This document shows, piece by piece, positions 6,491 through 8,668 of a stretch of DNA of 8,668 nt. Source of the stretch: Tannerella sp. (GTDB lineage Bacteria; Bacteroidota; Bacteroidia; Bacteroidales; Tannerellaceae); contig JAITDQ010000068.1 in the NCBI GenBank assembly GCA_031282485.1, forward strand, positions 1 to 8,668, written 5' to 3'. The position numbers and the translations under genes were made by a program. Under the pieces are notes generated by a model. The model ran no database searches and was not told the DNA's origin. It worked only from the letters and a program-made list of their open reading frames with translations. Position 1 is the first letter of the stretch. Every line of letters begins with the position of its first letter.

Positions 6491-7993
6491 ATGGAAAAGT
6501 TTAGGAAAAATCTATGGAACGCTGTATTAATCATATTAATCAGCGGAGGAGTGGCTGCAGGAGTAACGGCTTACGTCATGAAAAACGTAAATGCCGGCGG
6601 GAATATGAATTACGAAGATACGGGTTCTACATTCGGGCAGCCTGTTCATTTAACAGCGTATAACAGCGTTGCGGCAGAAAATACCGATTTCACGTATGCT
6701 GCCGAGAAAACCGTACATGCGGTTGTACATATAAAAGTAATGTCGACTGTTTCCGTCGAAAGGCAATATATGGATCCGTTCGAATTTTTCTTTGGATTCG
6801 GAGAGAACAGACCTCCGAGGCAACAGTTGCGCAAGGGATCCGGTTCGGGGGTTATCATTTCCACCGACGGTTATATCATTACGAATAATCACGTAATAGA
6901 CGGTGCGGACAGCATCAGCGTCACACTTAACGACAAACGGTCATTCAAAGGCAAAGTGATAGGCTCCGACCCCATCACGGATATCGCCTTAATAAAGATT
7001 GAGGCGGATGACTTGCAGCCTGTCACATTCGGCGATTCCGAACAACTGAAAATTGGAGAATGGGTATTGGCCGTCGGTAATCCGTTTGACCTGACGTCGA
7101 CCGTAACGGCCGGAATCGTAAGCGCCAAGGGACGTTCTATCATGACGGGAGAAAGCGACAAGGACAAAATCATGTCATTTATTCAGACCGATGCGGCCGT
7201 TAACCGTGGAAACAGTGGCGGAGCGCTGGTCAACACCAAAGGCGAACTGGTAGGTATTAACACGGCTATCTACTCGCAGACGGGTGATTTTGCCGGATAC
7301 GCATTTGCCGTACCGATAAGCATCGCCGGCAAAGTCGTCAGCGATATAAAGAAATACGGATCCGTTCAACGCGCCATGCTGGGCGTTTCCATTGCCGAAC
7401 CCGAATTTATTAAACAAAACAGGGACACGAAAATAAAGGAACTGAAAGGCGCCTACGTGGGCGATTTCGCAATGCGCAGTTCGGCAAAAGAAGCCGGGAT
7501 AGAAATCGGCGACGTCATCACGGCCGTTAACGGCAACCGGGTTACGTCCGTGAACAGTCTGCAGGAGCAGGTTATGAAATACCAGCCGGGGGACAAGGTG
7601 AAAGTCAAGGTCGACCGCTATGGAACGGAAAAAGAATTTACCGTAGAACTGAAAAATGCTCAGGGCAATACGGAAATTGTGAAAGGCGGCGACAGCGCCG
7701 AAATTCTCGGAGCCGCATTCAAAGCCCTTAGCGAAAAAGATAAACGTGAATACGGGATAAATTACGGAATTGAAGTAAATGATATTTCAAAAGGTAAAAT
7801 CAAAGACTGCGGAATCCGTAAAGGTTTTATTATAATGATTGTTAACGATCAGAGGATACAGACACCCGAAGATTTCTACAGCATAGTGGATAAAATACTT
7901 AAAGGAGGTACTGACGAAAAAGGTCTTCTCATAAAGGGATTCTATCCTAATTCAGGGGCTACGAGACATTATGCGATTGATTTGATCGACTAA
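6491..7993 (+). CDS. htrA: Periplasmic serine protease/chaperone of the HtrA (DegP/DegQ) family
   Basis: A 500-residue envelope quality-control protease that degrades or refolds misfolded periplasmic proteins. The N-terminus has a hydrophobic segment (about 10-29, ending near YVMKN) acting as signal peptide or membrane anchor. The trypsin-like domain (about 65-285) carries the complete triad: His134 in TNNHVIDGA, Asp164 in PITDIALIKI, and Ser242 in RGNSGGALVN. An LA-loop-like insertion (PFEFFFGFGENRPPRQQLRKG, roughly 96-116) precedes the KGSGSGVIIS strand, as in DegP/DegQ. PDZ1 spans about 294-388 (AMLGVSI ... AGIEIGDVITAVNGN), PDZ2 about 400-500 (GIRKGFIIMIVNDQ). Length is normal. The start is the first ATG after an AT-rich leader. 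It lies directly upstream of rpoD, an order I recall from other Bacteroides-type genomes, and diverges from rnpB. Stress-inducible control through the repeats upstream is inferred. Confidence 0.96.
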   Translation: MEKFRKNLWNAVLIILISGGVAAGVTAYVMKNVNAGGNMNYEDTGSTFGQPVHLTAYNSVAAENTDFTYAAEKTVHAVVHIKVMSTVSVERQYMDPFEFFFGFGENRPPRQQLRKGSGSGVIISTDGYIITNNHVIDGADSISVTLNDKRSFKGKVIGSDPITDIALIKIEADDLQPVTFGDSEQLKIGEWVLAVGNPFDLTSTVTAGIVSAKGRSIMTGESDKDKIMSFIQTDAAVNRGNSGGALVNTKGELVGINTAIYSQTGDFAGYAFAVPISIAGKVVSDIKKYGSVQRAMLGVSIAEPEFIKQNRDTKIKELKGAYVGDFAMRSSAKEAGIEIGDVITAVNGNRVTSVNSLQEQVMKYQPGDKVKVKVDRYGTEKEFTVELKNAQGNTEIVKGGDSAEILGAAFKALSEKDKREYGINYGIEVNDISKGKIKDCGIRKGFIIMIVNDQRIQTPEDFYSIVDKILKGGTDEKGLLIKGFYPNSGATRHYAIDLID

Positions 7994-8020
7994 TGACTTT
8001 TAATTTAACTTAAAAAACAG

Positions 8021-8066
8021 GGGATGCAAATATCTTTTTCCGGAAAATATATTATATTTGCATCCC
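8021..8066. repeat. Perfect 13-bp inverted repeat with nested palindrome at the rpoD promoter
   Basis: GGGATGCAAATAT (8021-8033) is matched exactly by ATATTTGCATCCC (8054-8066), with 20 bases between. Inside lies a 12-bp palindrome, TTTTCCGGAAAA (8036-8047). As RNA it could fold into a long hairpin ending the htrA transcript (followed by ATTTT, a weak T-tract); as DNA it is an operator-like site. The right arm overlaps the -7 box. Confidence 0.7.
8053..8060 (+). promoter_or_regulatory. -7 box of rpoD
   Basis: TATATTTG is a full TAnnTTTG match 29 bases before the ATG at 8089. No TTG lies at the ideal distance upstream; that space is occupied by the inverted repeat. The box is one of those its own product would recognise, so self-control is possible. 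Confidence 0.55.
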
Positions 8067-8088
8067 ATTTTAAATAAAGGCGAATCTG

Positions 8089-8668
8089 ATGAGACAGTTA
8101 AAAATAACAAAATCAATAACTAATCGTGAAAGTGCTTCTTTGGATAAGTACCTTCAGGAAATAGGCCGCGAGGACTTAATAACGGTAGAAGAAGAGGTTG
8201 AATTAGCACAGGCCATAAAGAAAGGCGACCGCAGGGCATTGGAAAAGCTGACCAGGGCAAATCTTCGATTCGTCGTATCGGTAGCAAAACAATATCAGAA
8301 TCAGGGACTGAGTCTGCCCGACCTGATTAACGAAGGTAATCTGGGGCTGATAAAAGCGGCGGAAAAATTCGACGAAACGAGGGGTTTCAAATTCATCTCC
8401 TATGCTGTTTGGTGGATTCGTCAGTCCATACTTCAAGCTTTGGCCGAACAGTCGCGTATTGTTCGCCTGCCGCTGAATCAGGTGGGTTCATTGAACAAGA
8501 TAAGCAAGGCCTTTTCGCGGTTCGAACAGGAAAACGAACGCAAACCTTCGCCCGAAGAGCTGGCGGCGGAACTGGATATTCCGGTAGATAAAATCTCCGA
8601 CACGCTGAAAGTTTCAGGCCGTCATATCTCCGTTGACGCTCCTTTCGTGGAAGGAGAAGATAACAGCC
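8089..8668 (+). CDS. rpoD: Primary (housekeeping) RNA polymerase sigma factor RpoD (partial, 3' end outside window)
   Basis: The first 193 codons of the vegetative sigma factor, which directs RNA polymerase to most promoters, including the TTG / TAnnTTTG sites in this window. It begins [20 protein letters not shown], so there is no region 1.1, the short form typical of Bacteroidota (about 285-290 residues in full). Region 1.2 (about 17-48) has [15 protein letters not shown]; region 2 (about 50-122) has [31 protein letters not shown] (core binding) and [15 protein letters not shown] (-7 box recognition and melting); region 3 (from about 128) has [10 protein letters not shown] and ends near [14 protein letters not shown]. 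Region 4, which reads the -33 element, lies beyond the window edge. The sequence is close to what I recall of Bacteroides RpoD. Start chosen at the only ATG with the family's conserved beginning. Confidence 0.97.
   Translation, partial: MRQLKITKSITNRESASLDKYLQEIGREDLITVEEEVELAQAIKKGDRRALEKLTRANLRFVVSVAKQYQNQGLSLPDLINEGNLGLIKAAEKFDETRGFKFISYAVWWIRQSILQALAEQSRIVRLPLNQVGSLNKISKAFSRFEQENERKPSPEELAAELDIPVDKISDTLKVSGRHISVDAPFVEGEDNS

Overview
The window looks like chromosomal DNA of a Bacteroidales bacterium (phylum Bacteroidota). Four things point there: a sigma factor that starts at region 1.2 with no region 1.1, several promoters of the TTG / TAnnTTTG type used by that phylum, AT-rich leaders without Shine-Dalgarno sequences, and a relic of a SusD-type outer-membrane glycan-binding protein. 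Genus cannot be told from the sequence alone.

Layout. (1) 1-137, minus strand: the first 45 codons of a membrane protein, possibly a small MscS-type channel, diverging from the next gene. (2) 278-2131, plus: a secreted two-domain enzyme, a ChbG/YdjC-type carbohydrate deacetylase joined to a class-C-beta-lactamase-like serine hydrolase. Directly at its stop codon lies the last ~24 codons of a vanished susD-like gene (2127-2201), followed by a good intrinsic terminator (2249-2281). (3) 2417-3019, plus: riboflavin synthase. (4) 3062-5775, minus: a YihY/BrkB-family membrane protein and a MATE exporter, coupled through a TAATG stop/start overlap. (5) 5826-6191, minus: RNase P RNA with its own strong promoter. 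(6) 6491-7993, plus: a periplasmic HtrA/DegP-type protease with two PDZ domains. (7) 8089 to the window end, plus: the housekeeping sigma factor RpoD, cut off before region 4.

Most of the window is housekeeping (riboflavin, RNase P, envelope protein quality control, primary sigma factor). The accessory part is the left end, where a secreted carbohydrate-active fusion sits on the ruins of a polysaccharide-utilisation locus.

The items most worth a second look are the SusD tail that dates a deletion or replacement event at 2127-2131; the deacetylase/serine-hydrolase fusion itself; a helically phased array of five GTTAA repeats upstream of htrA, which looks like the binding region of an OmpR-family regulator; and a perfect 13-bp inverted repeat with a nested 12-bp palindrome that contains the rpoD -7 box. 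No CRISPR array, tRNA, insertion sequence or phage gene was seen.
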